Assembly: GCA_035297145.1 (NCBI GenBank)
Contig: DATGZN010000036.1
Location: forward strand, 62,001 to 126,000
From: QHXW01 sp035297145
Lineage (GTDB): Bacteria; Acidobacteriota; Terriglobia; Bryobacterales; Bryobacteraceae
Length of the DNA stretch: 64,000 bases
Direction: 5' to 3'
The position numbers were made by a program, and so were the translations under genes. Position 1 is the stretch's first letter; the number at the start of each line of letters is the position of its first letter. Positions 32,268 to 40,459 of this stretch are shown piece by piece. The notes under the pieces were generated by a model. It worked only from the letters and a program-made list of their open reading frames with translations, ran no database searches and was not told the DNA's origin.

Positions 32268-32717
32268 CTAGGATTGCCGGCGCCGCTGCGGCTCCCATTG
32301 TGCCAGGTACGTTTCGGTTGCGAGCGCCTCAAATTCGCGGTCCACAGCCGATTCCCATTCCGCCCTGCGCACTTGGCGGAGCTTGTCCAGCAGCCTGTAA
32401 TCGCGCCGCGCTTCGAGCACGCGTGCCCGCTGCTGGTCCATTTTGATCCCGCATTCGCGCCGCCGGTCGAGCGCGACCTTCCGCTGCTGCTCTACGTGTG
32501 CCTGATATCTGGCCAGCGCGCCCAAATCTGCTCCATTGACCGGACCACTCGACTGCACCAGCGCTTCCGCCTGCGCGCGCGCATTAGCAAGCTTCGCAAG
32601 AGTCGCATCCCAGCGCGCGCACTCCCCAGCCACGCGGCTCAGCGCCGCTTGCGCCAGTTCCAACTGAGCCTGTCGCCATTCGAGCACTCGTTCCAGCCGG
32701 AAGGAAAACGCCGTCAT
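32268..32717 (-). CDS. fliJ: Flagellar export protein FliJ
   Basis: 149 aa, one long coiled coil: FSFRLERVLEWRQAQLELAQAALSRVAGECARW, ending LRQVRRAEWESAVDREFEALATETYLAQW. The N-terminal F.F.LE.VL..R pattern is FliJ. It is the central stalk of the FliI ATPase ring and moves chaperones to FlhA. Last gene of block G, 3 nt after fliI. Confidence 0.88.
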   Translation of the reverse strand: MTAFSFRLERVLEWRQAQLELAQAALSRVAGECARWDATLAKLANARAQAEALVQSSGPVNGADLGALARYQAHVEQQRKVALDRRRECGIKMDQQRARVLEARRDYRLLDKLRQVRRAEWESAVDREFEALATETYLAQWEPQRRRQS

Positions 32718-32720
32718 GGC

Positions 32721-34049
32721 TTATGGCAACTGCGAGGCGAGCTGCCGCAGGCCTGCCAGGGTTTCGTCCCACTCGGATTCCGCGCGCGCATCCTGTTGCA
32801 GGAAACGCATCAACTCCGGTCGCATTCGAATGGCCGCGTCCAGCTTGGGATTCGTTCCGGAAACATAGGCGCCCAATTGAATCAGGTCTTCCGCCTGCTG
32901 ATAAGACGAGAGCGCCTCGCGCAACTTGCGTTGGGCGGCGAGCTGGTCGTTGGTTGCAATCTGTGTGGTGAGGCGGCTCACCGAGTGCAGGATGTCGATG
33001 GCGGGATAATGTCCCGCTGCGCCCAAAGCCCGCGAAAGAATTATGTGGCCGTCGAGCATCGAACGCGCGGCGTCACAAATAGGCTCGTTGAAATCGTCGC
33101 CTTCCACCAGGACGGTGAAAAATCCGGTAATCGATCCGCGCCGAAAGTTGCCGGCGCGCTCGAAGACTTTCGGCAGCAGGCTGAATACCGATGGCGGATA
33201 GCCCTTTTGACTGGGCGGCTCTCCGGCCGACAGCCCCATCTCCCGCTGCGCCATGGCGAACCGTGTGACTGAGTCCATCACCAGCAAAACGTTCGCGCCT
33301 TGATCGCGAAAATACTCCGCGGCGGCCAGCGCCACAAAGCAGGCGCGCAGACGAATGGGGGCGGGCCTATCCGACGTGGCCACCACCACCACCGACTTCT
33401 GCATTCCTTCCGGACCCAGTTCGTGCTCCAGAAATGCGCGCACCTCGCGGTTGCGTTCTCCGATCAGAGCGATCACGCTCACGTCCGCGGAGCTGTGCCG
33501 CGACATGCAGCCGAGCAGCGTGCTCTTTCCCACCCCACTGCCACCAAAGATGCCGATTCTCTGGCCGCGCCCGCAGGGCAACAGGCCATCGATCGCTCGA
33601 ATTCCCGTGACCAGCGGCTCGGTGATGTGCTCCCGCTCCAAGGGATTCGGCGGCAGCTTGTAGAGGTCGTAGAAGTCTGTGGTCTCCAGCTCGCCGCGCG
33701 AATCGAGTGGCCTGCCGAGGCCGTCCAGAACACGTCCCAGCAACGCATGCCCGACTCCGACGCGCGCCTGGTCGGGCCGCGCCACGATGGGGTCGCCCAG
33801 CCTCAGACCGTCGATCTCTTCGAGCGCCATCGATAGTACGTTGCTGTTGCGGAACCCGATCACCTGGGTTCGGATGACGCGGCCGCCGGAAGCGAGAATC
33901 TCGCAAAAGTCACCGATCGCCGCCGCTGGGCCTCGCGACTCGATCAGCAGCCCGACCAGCTCTACTACCTCGCCGGACCACACGAACGGATCCACCTTCT
34001 CCAACCGTGCCAGATAAGGATCGAAGCTCAGCCCAGGCAGGCTCGTCAT
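32721..34049 (-). CDS. fliI: Flagellar export ATPase FliI
   Basis: 442 aa. F1-beta-like ATPase with Walker A GGSGVGKST (169-177), a glutamate-containing EHELG segment, Walker B-type NVLLVMDSVTRFAMAQREMGLSAGEPPSQKGYPPSVFSLLPKVFERAG and the C-terminal domain. It energises export with FliH and FliJ. The start overlaps the fliH stop by 4 nt. Confidence 0.96.
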   Translation of the reverse strand: MTSLPGLSFDPYLARLEKVDPFVWSGEVVELVGLLIESRGPAAAIGDFCEILASGGRVIRTQVIGFRNSNVLSMALEEIDGLRLGDPIVARPDQARVGVGHALLGRVLDGLGRPLDSRGELETTDFYDLYKLPPNPLEREHITEPLVTGIRAIDGLLPCGRGQRIGIFGGSGVGKSTLLGCMSRHSSADVSVIALIGERNREVRAFLEHELGPEGMQKSVVVVATSDRPAPIRLRACFVALAAAEYFRDQGANVLLVMDSVTRFAMAQREMGLSAGEPPSQKGYPPSVFSLLPKVFERAGNFRRGSITGFFTVLVEGDDFNEPICDAARSMLDGHIILSRALGAAGHYPAIDILHSVSRLTTQIATNDQLAAQRKLREALSSYQQAEDLIQLGAYVSGTNPKLDAAIRMRPELMRFLQQDARAESEWDETLAGLRQLASQLP

Positions 34050-34729
34050 CGTTGGGTCTGAAAGCGGTCCGCCAGACCTCTCTCAATCTCCTTCAGTTGT
34101 GAATCGATGGATGCATTCAGGCTGCCGCGAGACATTTCGAAGACTGCCGCACCTGGTTCCTGGGCGGCATCGGAAATGATTTCCACTCTGCTCTCCATGC
34201 CCATCCGCTCAACGCAGTCGCGCAGGGCAGGAACGAAGTCCGGATGCATGCGTACGCGGCAGGTTTCTTGTGATTGCAGCCTCTCGAGCGCCGCCCGCAC
34301 CAGCCCTTCGATGGCGCTGGGATCTACCGTCAGTTCGCGGCGCAGTACCCGTCGCGCGATGGCGATGGACAGCCGCACCGCATCGGTTTCTGTTTGACGC
34401 AACAGTTGCCCGCGATACTGATCCAATTCGGCAATGGCATTGGCCAACCGTTCGATCGTCGCGCGAACCTCTTCCTGGGCCTGTGCTCTGGCCTGCGCCT
34501 CACCCTCGAGCCGCCCTGCTTCCCGCGCTTCGTGGGCACGCTTCTCTGCCAGCTTCTCCAGTTCCGCGACGCGCGATTCATGAATGATCGTCTGGCCTCC
34601 ACTGGGGAGTGCCTTGGCATCCGCCGCGGCTTTTCTGCGGTCCACCGTTTCGCCATTCAGCGCGACGGTCCGCCAGGCGAAGGGTCGCACGCGATCGGTG
34701 CCGCTTTCGATCGACACCTTAGACGACAT
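34046..34729 (-). CDS. fliH: Flagellar export ATPase regulator FliH
   Basis: 227 aa from the ATG at 34729; an upstream frame would reach back into fliG. A long coiled coil (ESRVAELEKLAEKRAHEAREAGRLEGEAQARAQAQEEVRATIERLANAIAELDQYR) is followed by the FliH/YscL-type C-domain: LSIAIARRVLRRELTVDPSAIEGLVRAALERL, VRMHPDFVPAL, FEMSRGSLNASIDSQLKEIERGL. It links FliI to FliN at the C-ring. Overlaps fliG by 11 nt and fliI by 4 nt. Confidence 0.88.
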   Translation of the reverse strand: MSSKVSIESGTDRVRPFAWRTVALNGETVDRRKAAADAKALPSGGQTIIHESRVAELEKLAEKRAHEAREAGRLEGEAQARAQAQEEVRATIERLANAIAELDQYRGQLLRQTETDAVRLSIAIARRVLRRELTVDPSAIEGLVRAALERLQSQETCRVRMHPDFVPALRDCVERMGMESRVEIISDAAQEPGAAVFEMSRGSLNASIDSQLKEIERGLADRFQTQR

Positions 34730-35780
34730 ACTGATCGTTGCCTCCCTTGAGGCTGACCACTCCTTCGGCCTGCAGTTCCTTGACCTTGGCAATGATCTGT
34801 TTCTGTGCCGCTTCCACGTCCTTGATCCGCACCGGACCGGCGGCTTCCATGTCTTCCTTCAGCATTTCCGCGCCGCGCTGTGACATGGAGCTCATGAAAT
34901 GCGTCTTGAGCGCATCGCTCGTGCCTTTGAGAGCAATAGTGAGGATCTTCCGGTCTACGCGCGACAGCACTTCTTTAATGCCGTTCTGGTCCACCGAAAG
35001 GAAATCTTCAAAGACGAACATCAAGTGCCGGATACTGCCGGCGGTGTTCGGGTCGCGCTGCTCGATACCGCTCAAAAGCTGCTCGCTCATGCCGGAATCC
35101 AGGCGGTTGAACATTTCCGCCACCGCGCGCACGCCGCCGTGGGATTCGCGGCTGAAATCGCCCAGCCCCTTCAGCTTCTCTTCGATCACGCCGGCGATTT
35201 TGCCGATGATTTCTGGCGCGATCTGGTCGATCGCCGCCATGCGCAAAGCGACATCCGACTGCATTTCTTCAGGAAGTGACGTCAGCAGCGAAGCGGATTT
35301 CGAGGAGTCTAAATGGGAGAGAATCAGCGCGATCGTCTGGGGGTGCTCCGATTGCAAAATCCGGGCCAGTTGTTTGGCATCGACCTTTTGTAAGGAGCGG
35401 AAGCTGGATGGCCTGCCCAGGTCCTTGGGCAGTTTCTCCAACAGGCGGATCCCGTCCTCCTGGCCGAACGCGGCGACCAACATTTTTCGCGCGTAATCCA
35501 GGCCGCCGGTTACCACATAGTCTGTGGCCAGCATCAGGTTGTGAAACTCTTCGAGCACTCCTTCCAGCTCGACGGAGCTGACGGATTTGACCCGCGCCAC
35601 CTCTTTGGTGACGCGCTGCACCTCATCCTCCGACATGTGGCTGAGGATCTTGGCGCTGGCCTGATCGCCCAGGCTGATGAGCAGCATGGCGGCTTTGCGG
35701 CTGCCCGGAATGGAATCCGGATCCGTTCTTTTTACGGGTGCTGGGGCTTCGTCGCTCGGCTCGATCAGTTGCACGCTCAT
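34719..35780 (-). CDS. fliG: Flagellar motor switch protein FliG
   Basis: 353 aa, normal length. SRKAAMLLISLGDQASAKILSHMSEDEVQRVTKEVARV (N-domain), LARILQSEHPQTIALILSHLDSSKSASLLTSLPEEMQSDVALRMAAIDQIAPEI (middle, with EHPQT), and the C-domain with FVFEDFLSVDQNGIKEVLSRVDRKILTIALKGTSDALKTHFMSSMSQRGAEMLKEDMEAAGPVRIKDVEAAQKQIIA holding the charged torque residues. It couples stator and rotor. Confidence 0.97.
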   Translation of the reverse strand: MSVQLIEPSDEAPAPVKRTDPDSIPGSRKAAMLLISLGDQASAKILSHMSEDEVQRVTKEVARVKSVSSVELEGVLEEFHNLMLATDYVVTGGLDYARKMLVAAFGQEDGIRLLEKLPKDLGRPSSFRSLQKVDAKQLARILQSEHPQTIALILSHLDSSKSASLLTSLPEEMQSDVALRMAAIDQIAPEIIGKIAGVIEEKLKGLGDFSRESHGGVRAVAEMFNRLDSGMSEQLLSGIEQRDPNTAGSIRHLMFVFEDFLSVDQNGIKEVLSRVDRKILTIALKGTSDALKTHFMSSMSQRGAEMLKEDMEAAGPVRIKDVEAAQKQIIAKVKELQAEGVVSLKGGNDQYVV

Positions 35781-35784
35781 ACGA

Positions 35785-37440
35785 TCAGTTGTCGTTCACC
35801 CAGCCGCGTACGATGTGCGCGGGAAGGACGGGGTCTCTATCAATGTTGTCGCGCAGGCGCTTTACGAGAACGGCTGAGCGCTTGGTGGTCTCTTTCATCG
35901 CCGCGGCATCCAATTGTGCCTGCAAATCGGCTTCTTCATCCAGCGCAGCCGCGGTGCCAATTTGGCCGGTTGCTTCCGCCGCGGCAGGCAGAGGTGTGGG
36001 AGCACTGACTCGAACCGGCTTCTTGCCCTTAAACATCTTCGCCACTAAGAAGCCTATTCCGACGAGAACGACCAATATGCCGACTGCTCCGCCGATCACG
36101 ATGTAGCGATTTCCGAGGGCCTTCGATAACCACGGCGGCAGATTGGAGTTTGCCGCAGGCGCTGGGGTCAAGGGCCCGGCCATCGGAGGCTCCAGGTTCA
36201 AGGTCGATTCGAACGGCAGGCTCTCGACGATCAGCTGATCTCCGCGGTCTTGCGAGAAACCCGTAGCTGCCGCCACCAGATCACGGATGGATTTCAGGTT
36301 CTCCGCTGACGGCTGCTCCAGAACTTTCTTTATGTTCTTTCCCTGACCCTCCCAGTGCACCGTTTGATCCACCAGGACGGCGAGGGACATCTTCTTTACT
36401 GTCCCTTGCGGCAGCTTCACGTGTTTCACCGTGCGGCTGGATTGATATGCGATGCTTTCCGTGCGGCGGGAGCTGCCCGCGAGGGTGGTGGCGGGTTTCG
36501 GCGCTGGCCGAGGAAGGTTGGAAGCTGTGCCAGGAACGCCGGCTGCGCCCGGGCCATTGCTGGTGTCTTCGGACTTTTGCGAACTGACCATCACAGATCT
36601 CGTCGGGTCAAAGACTTCCTCGCTTTGTTCACCGCTGGTGAAATCGCAATCCACTGAGGCCCCGGCCCGGAACCGGTCGGCTCCGAGCAATGGTTCGAGA
36701 GTGGAATTGATTTTCGCCACTAGATCCCGCTCCATGCTCTGGCGCATCTCCAGGAGGCGGTCGCTCGAATCGGCGCCGTCGGATGACAGCATGGAGTGCG
36801 GCCGGCTGAGAAGATGCCCGGTATCGTCCAGCACGGAAACCGACTCCGGCGCCAGACCTTCAACCGCGCTGGCGAGCAAATGCTGAATGGCCGTCACGTT
36901 CTGCGGAACGAGTTGTGCACTCGGCCGGAGCCGCACCACGACGCTGGCCTTGGCCGGCTCACGTGCCTCTAGATATACCGATTCCTTCGGAAAGGTGACG
37001 TGGACGCGCGCCTGTTGCACTTCCGCCAGCGACATGACCGTCCGCTCGAGTTCCCCCTCGAGCGCGCGGCGGTAATTGATGTGTTCCACAAACTCGGTTG
37101 CGCCGAAGTTCGTCTTGTCAAACAGCTCGAAACCGATGCGCCCGCTCTTTGGCAGCCCCGCTGACGCCATTTCGAGACGCATCTCGGCGACTTTGGCGGA
37201 TGGTACCAGGATCGTGGATCCATTTTCGGAGAGCCGGTAAGCCACTCCGGTTTCCTTCAACTTCTGTACGACGGCTCCGGCGTCCTCTGATGCGAGGGTT
37301 GTATACAAAGGGCGGAAGTCGCTTTCTTGTCTCCAATGTACTAGCGCATAGAGGCCTGAGCCCACGGCCACGACCACGAGGGCGATGGTTATGCGCTGCA
37401 TTGCGGAGAGGTTCGCGATCACTTTCCGAAATTGATCCAT
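35785..37440 (-). CDS. fliF: Flagellar MS-ring protein FliF
   Basis: 551 aa. First membrane helix (ITIALVVVAVGSGLYALVHW), periplasmic ring-building motifs (DFRPLYTTLASEDAGAVVQKLKETGVAYRLSENGSTILVPSAKVAEMRLEMASAGLPK; ALEGELERTVMSLAEVQQARVHVTFPKESVYLEAREPAKASVVV), second membrane helix (YIVIGGAVGILVVLVGIGFLVAKMF) and a C-terminal cytoplasmic tail that binds FliG. Base plate of the flagellum. 4 nt before fliG. Confidence 0.96.
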   Translation of the reverse strand: MDQFRKVIANLSAMQRITIALVVVAVGSGLYALVHWRQESDFRPLYTTLASEDAGAVVQKLKETGVAYRLSENGSTILVPSAKVAEMRLEMASAGLPKSGRIGFELFDKTNFGATEFVEHINYRRALEGELERTVMSLAEVQQARVHVTFPKESVYLEAREPAKASVVVRLRPSAQLVPQNVTAIQHLLASAVEGLAPESVSVLDDTGHLLSRPHSMLSSDGADSSDRLLEMRQSMERDLVAKINSTLEPLLGADRFRAGASVDCDFTSGEQSEEVFDPTRSVMVSSQKSEDTSNGPGAAGVPGTASNLPRPAPKPATTLAGSSRRTESIAYQSSRTVKHVKLPQGTVKKMSLAVLVDQTVHWEGQGKNIKKVLEQPSAENLKSIRDLVAAATGFSQDRGDQLIVESLPFESTLNLEPPMAGPLTPAPAANSNLPPWLSKALGNRYIVIGGAVGILVVLVGIGFLVAKMFKGKKPVRVSAPTPLPAAAEATGQIGTAAALDEEADLQAQLDAAAMKETTKRSAVLVKRLRDNIDRDPVLPAHIVRGWVNDN

Positions 37441-37461
37441 GATTGTGAACGGCAGCCGCGG

Positions 37462-37770
37462 CTACATCTGTATCCGCATGATTTCCTGGTAAGCCGAGAC
37501 CACCTTGTTCCGTACCTGAAGCCCGAGTTCGAATGCGAGATCGGCGCGCTGCACCGCGAGAATCGCGCTGTGCAGTTCCTGCCCGTCTCCGGAGAGGAAG
37601 CGTTCCACCGCTTGAGTGGCCACCTGGCCGGTTTGTTCCACTTTTTGAATGGCGCCTTCAAGAAGTCCGCGAAACTCGCTGGAATTCCCGGTGACACTTG
37701 GCGCCTGCATACTGCCCGATATGTCTGCCGTGGCTGTTGGAATCTGAATGGGAGCAATCGGTAGTGGCAT
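37462..37770 (-). CDS. fliE: Rod/MS-ring junction protein FliE
   Basis: 102 aa. C-terminal part (FRGLLEGAIQKVEQTGQVATQAVERFLSGDGQELHSAILAVQRADLAFELGLQVRNKVVSAYQEIMRIQM) is the FliE signature with its final MRMQ(V/M)-type ending. It joins the MS-ring to the rod. Between flgC and fliF, as in most flagellar clusters. Confidence 0.93.
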   Translation of the reverse strand: MPLPIAPIQIPTATADISGSMQAPSVTGNSSEFRGLLEGAIQKVEQTGQVATQAVERFLSGDGQELHSAILAVQRADLAFELGLQVRNKVVSAYQEIMRIQM

Positions 37771-37780
37771 CTGGATTCCG

Positions 37781-38215
37781 TCAGCGCAACAAATCGATCG
37801 ACCGCTGAATCATGTCTTTGACCGCCGAGATAGCCGAGACGTTGGCCTCATACCCGCGGCTCGCGCCCATCAGGTCCACCATGTCTTCCGCCGGATTGAT
37901 CCGCGGAAAGGCAACGTAACCGTCTTTGTCGGCGTCCGGATGTCCCGGCATATAGCGCCGCTCGGGATCGCGGTCATCCTGAACCACCTGGGAGATGCGC
38001 ACGCCATCTGCTCTCCCCAGTTGCGACTCAAAGACGGATGAAAACGGAGTCTCAGCGGGCGCGGTCTCGAAAACCACGTCTTTGCGCCGGTAGGGACCGC
38101 CTTCGGGAGTTCGCGTAGTTTCGGCGTTGGCCAGGTTTTCCACCAACAGCTCAGCGCGTGCTCGTTGCGCCGACATACCTGATTCGCTTACGGAGAGCAA
38201 TGAAAACAGGCTCAT
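37781..38215 (-). CDS. flgC: Proximal rod protein FlgC
   Basis: 144 aa. SLLSVSESGMSAQRARAELLVENLANAETTRTPEGGPYRRKDVVFE, GYVAFPRINPAEDMVDLMGASRGYEANVSAISAVKDMIQRSIDLLR: full FlgC pattern. Starts by a 4-nt overlap with the flgB stop and is followed by fliE after 10 nt. Confidence 0.95.
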   Translation of the reverse strand: MSLFSLLSVSESGMSAQRARAELLVENLANAETTRTPEGGPYRRKDVVFETAPAETPFSSVFESQLGRADGVRISQVVQDDRDPERRYMPGHPDADKDGYVAFPRINPAEDMVDLMGASRGYEANVSAISAVKDMIQRSIDLLR

Positions 38216-38547
38216 GCGCCCTTGCCCTCCTCGATAGCTTGTTTGACAGATTTGATCTGATCGCGCATCAGGCTGCTGGCGATGCTGAAGCGTAGAGCGT
38301 TCTCGGACAGCAACCGGGCTTCGCGATCGATGCTGACGTTGTTGCCGTCATTCCGGACCTGGAGGCCTCGCACTTCCACCGGGCTGGGAACTCCCGCACT
38401 TGCATTCACGAACTCTGTTTGGAAGTCGATGTCCAGAGTTTTGTAACCTGGGGTGTCCGCGTTGGCGATGTTGGAGGCGACCAGCTTCTGGCGGGCGCTC
38501 AGCAGATCCATATAATGCTCGAGTTTGTTCGCCACGGGATCCAGCAT
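38212..38547 (-). CDS. flgB: Proximal rod protein FlgB
   Basis: 111 aa from the ATG at 38547 (MLDPVANKLEHYMDLLSARQKLVASNIANADTPGYKTLDIDF), preceded by AAGGG; a GTG 30 nt upstream would add ten residues. C-terminal helix RFSIASSLMRDQIKSVKQAIEEG. Forms the base of the rod. The 126 bp between it and the upstream small gene show no other gene. Confidence 0.93.
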   Translation of the reverse strand: MLDPVANKLEHYMDLLSARQKLVASNIANADTPGYKTLDIDFQTEFVNASAGVPSPVEVRGLQVRNDGNNVSIDREARLLSENALRFSIASSLMRDQIKSVKQAIEEGKGA

Positions 38548-38673
38548 GGACCCTTGTTCGTGCAAGCCAGGTACCACCGGTAACCGCCATGATCCGTGAC
38601 CGGCGTTAACCGAAGTGAGTGTTACGGATTCGACGAAGTCACCGTTTCGACGGCGGAGGCGTGGCGGAGGACG

Positions 38674-38985
38674 TCACCCTTCCAACCGCCAGGTTGGCCG
38701 AGGAGGGGCGGCAGCGCGGTAGCGCAGTACGGCGGAAACCTGGTCCAGTTTGTCGCTGGTCCGAGCACGGGCGGCGCGCACCACGCGAAGGGCCCATTGC
38801 GTAAGATCCATGGCCTCGCGCACCACTTCTACGGGAGGGGGCTCGTCCCGATTCCAGGCCGCAAGCGCCGCTTCCACCTCGCGCCGGTAGTCCGCGATGG
38901 CCGTGTGCACTTCGTCGTAGGCTTCCCTGGTAACCGCGCGCCGCAGACGATCGGCGGCTTGTTGGCGCAAAGTATCGTTGATCAT
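38674..38985 (-). CDS. Small helical protein coupled to fliD, FliT-like candidate
   Basis: 103 aa, entirely helical and charged: LRQQAADRLRRAVTREAYDEVHTAIADYRREVEAALAAW, then VEVVREAMDLTQWALRVVRAARARTSDKLDQVSAVLRY. Its start overlaps the fliD stop (ATGA), so the two are translated together. FliD's export chaperone FliT is a helical protein of about this size in the same place elsewhere. No sequence signature proves it. Confidence 0.6.
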   Translation of the reverse strand: MINDTLRQQAADRLRRAVTREAYDEVHTAIADYRREVEAALAAWNRDEPPPVEVVREAMDLTQWALRVVRAARARTSDKLDQVSAVLRYRAAAPPRPTWRLEG

Positions 38986-40385
38986 AATGACGACAATTGT
39001 TGCGGGCTGGGCAGAATCATGGCGGTGAATAGACTGGTGAAGAAAGATTGCTGCGATTCGAGCGTGGCAATGGCGGCATCAGCTTGTGACATCTGTGCCT
39101 GAAGGCTGGTCTGCAATTGCGTGATCTGTGCTTGTTGTTGAGCAATCAGCTGATTGTCACTGGTGATCGCGTTGTTGGTTTGCGTAATCTCGTTCGGAAG
39201 TGCGCCGGTTGAGGGATCTTCAATACCGGTCAGGGTGTTGGTCGCAAACTGGAGAAAACCGCCGCTCGTTGCGCTGCCGAGAAAGGAAGCGAGCGTAGTC
39301 AATTGAGTGCCGCTTGCGCCGGCCAGAACAGTGGGGTCGAAGTTCAGATGGCCCTTGGTATCGAACGTCAAGCCGAGATCCGATAGCGATGTGATGCCGG
39401 TGCTGCCGCTGGTGCTGAACGAACCGATGCTGTTGAGCGCCTGTTGCAGCGTGTAGACGATGTTGTCCCCTGCCAGTGCACCGCCGCTCTGGCCGATGTT
39501 CTTGCCAATCTCATCCACGGTTGCGTTGAACGCAGTAACGAAAGACGAGAGCGCATTGCTGAGCGACGCCCCGCTTGGCGCCACAGTCACCGTGCTGGCG
39601 CCGGCTCCCGACAAAGTGGCGGTCACTCCAGGCGACAAGGTCACCGAGTTTGTAGAGCTTGGAATGGTGGCCGAGCCGTTTACTGAGTACTGGAACTGCG
39701 CTCCGGTCGCGAGCGGCGTCAGCAGGTTAGTGCTGCTGCCCGTGTCCGTCAGGGTAATCGGTTGGTTGTCGTACGAGGTGCTTTGCAAGGTCAGCTCGTA
39801 TTTCGGTGTGGCCCCTCCGACGTTCACGATGGTCGCTTGGACACCCGCCGACGGACTGGCATTGATAGCGGACACCAGCGCATCGAGTGTGTTGGCGCTT
39901 GGTGTGATGGGGGTGGTCACGCCGTTGGCCGTCAGCGAGTAGATGGAAGCTGCATCGAGTCCTTGGCTGGTGGGATCGGTCACGCTGGTGCTGCTGAAGG
40001 CACTTGAGAAAGCCCCGGCCTGACTCACCGTGACGGTGAACGAGCCCGGCAAGGCACCGGCTCCAGCGCTGGCTGTAAGCACATTCGTATTGCTGGCGGA
40101 TGCCGAAAGGAGGCCTTGGTTGGCTGTATCGATACTAGCAACTGACGATTGGAGAGTCTGAAAATTTCCGCTCAGTGTGCTCAGTTCGGTAGCCTGGCTG
40201 GTTAACTGAGTCACTTCATTCTGCAATTCCTGCATGGGAAGCGATGCTAGCGACACCTGGCGGTTGACTTCGTTCTGAATGTCTTGGGAGTAATTACTCA
40301 ATCCAACAGTGCCGGGCGTAGTGGCGCCGGTGCTGGCCTGAGTGACGGTGGGATTGCCTGAAAAGCCAACGGAAGTGCTACCCAA
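38982..40385 (-). CDS. fliD: Filament cap protein FliD
   Basis: 467 aa from TTG with AGGAGG 8 nt upstream. N-domain TVGLSNYSQDIQNEVNRQVSLASLPMQELQNEVTQLTSQATELSTLSGNFQTLQSSV; a flagellin IN-like repeat (YSLTANGVTTPITPSANTLDALVSAINASPSAGVQATIV); C-domain with ALSSFVTAFNATVDEIGKNI and a long C-terminal coiled coil (EITQTNNAITSDNQLIAQQQAQITQLQTSLQAQMSQADAAIATLESQQSFFTSLF). It caps the filament and inserts flagellin. Separated from fliC by 74 bp with a strong hairpin. Confidence 0.92.
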   Translation of the reverse strand: MGSTSVGFSGNPTVTQASTGATTPGTVGLSNYSQDIQNEVNRQVSLASLPMQELQNEVTQLTSQATELSTLSGNFQTLQSSVASIDTANQGLLSASASNTNVLTASAGAGALPGSFTVTVSQAGAFSSAFSSTSVTDPTSQGLDAASIYSLTANGVTTPITPSANTLDALVSAINASPSAGVQATIVNVGGATPKYELTLQSTSYDNQPITLTDTGSSTNLLTPLATGAQFQYSVNGSATIPSSTNSVTLSPGVTATLSGAGASTVTVAPSGASLSNALSSFVTAFNATVDEIGKNIGQSGGALAGDNIVYTLQQALNSIGSFSTSGSTGITSLSDLGLTFDTKGHLNFDPTVLAGASGTQLTTLASFLGSATSGGFLQFATNTLTGIEDPSTGALPNEITQTNNAITSDNQLIAQQQAQITQLQTSLQAQMSQADAAIATLESQQSFFTSLFTAMILPSPQQLSSL

Positions 40386-40409
40386 GGTTTACCTCCTAAT
40401 AACTAAAGC

Positions 40410-40439
40410 GAACCGGGCCGCCGCGCGACGGCCCAGTTC
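40410..40439 (-). terminator. Hairpin between fliC and fliD
   Basis: GGGCCG (40415-40420) pairs with CGGCCC (40429-40434), extended after one mismatch by GAAC (40410-40413) with GTTC (40436-40439); loop 8 nt. No T-run follows on the minus strand. Probably stabilises or attenuates the abundant fliC message before fliD. Confidence 0.5.
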
Positions 40440-40459
40440 ACTGACTTCCCGACCAAACC

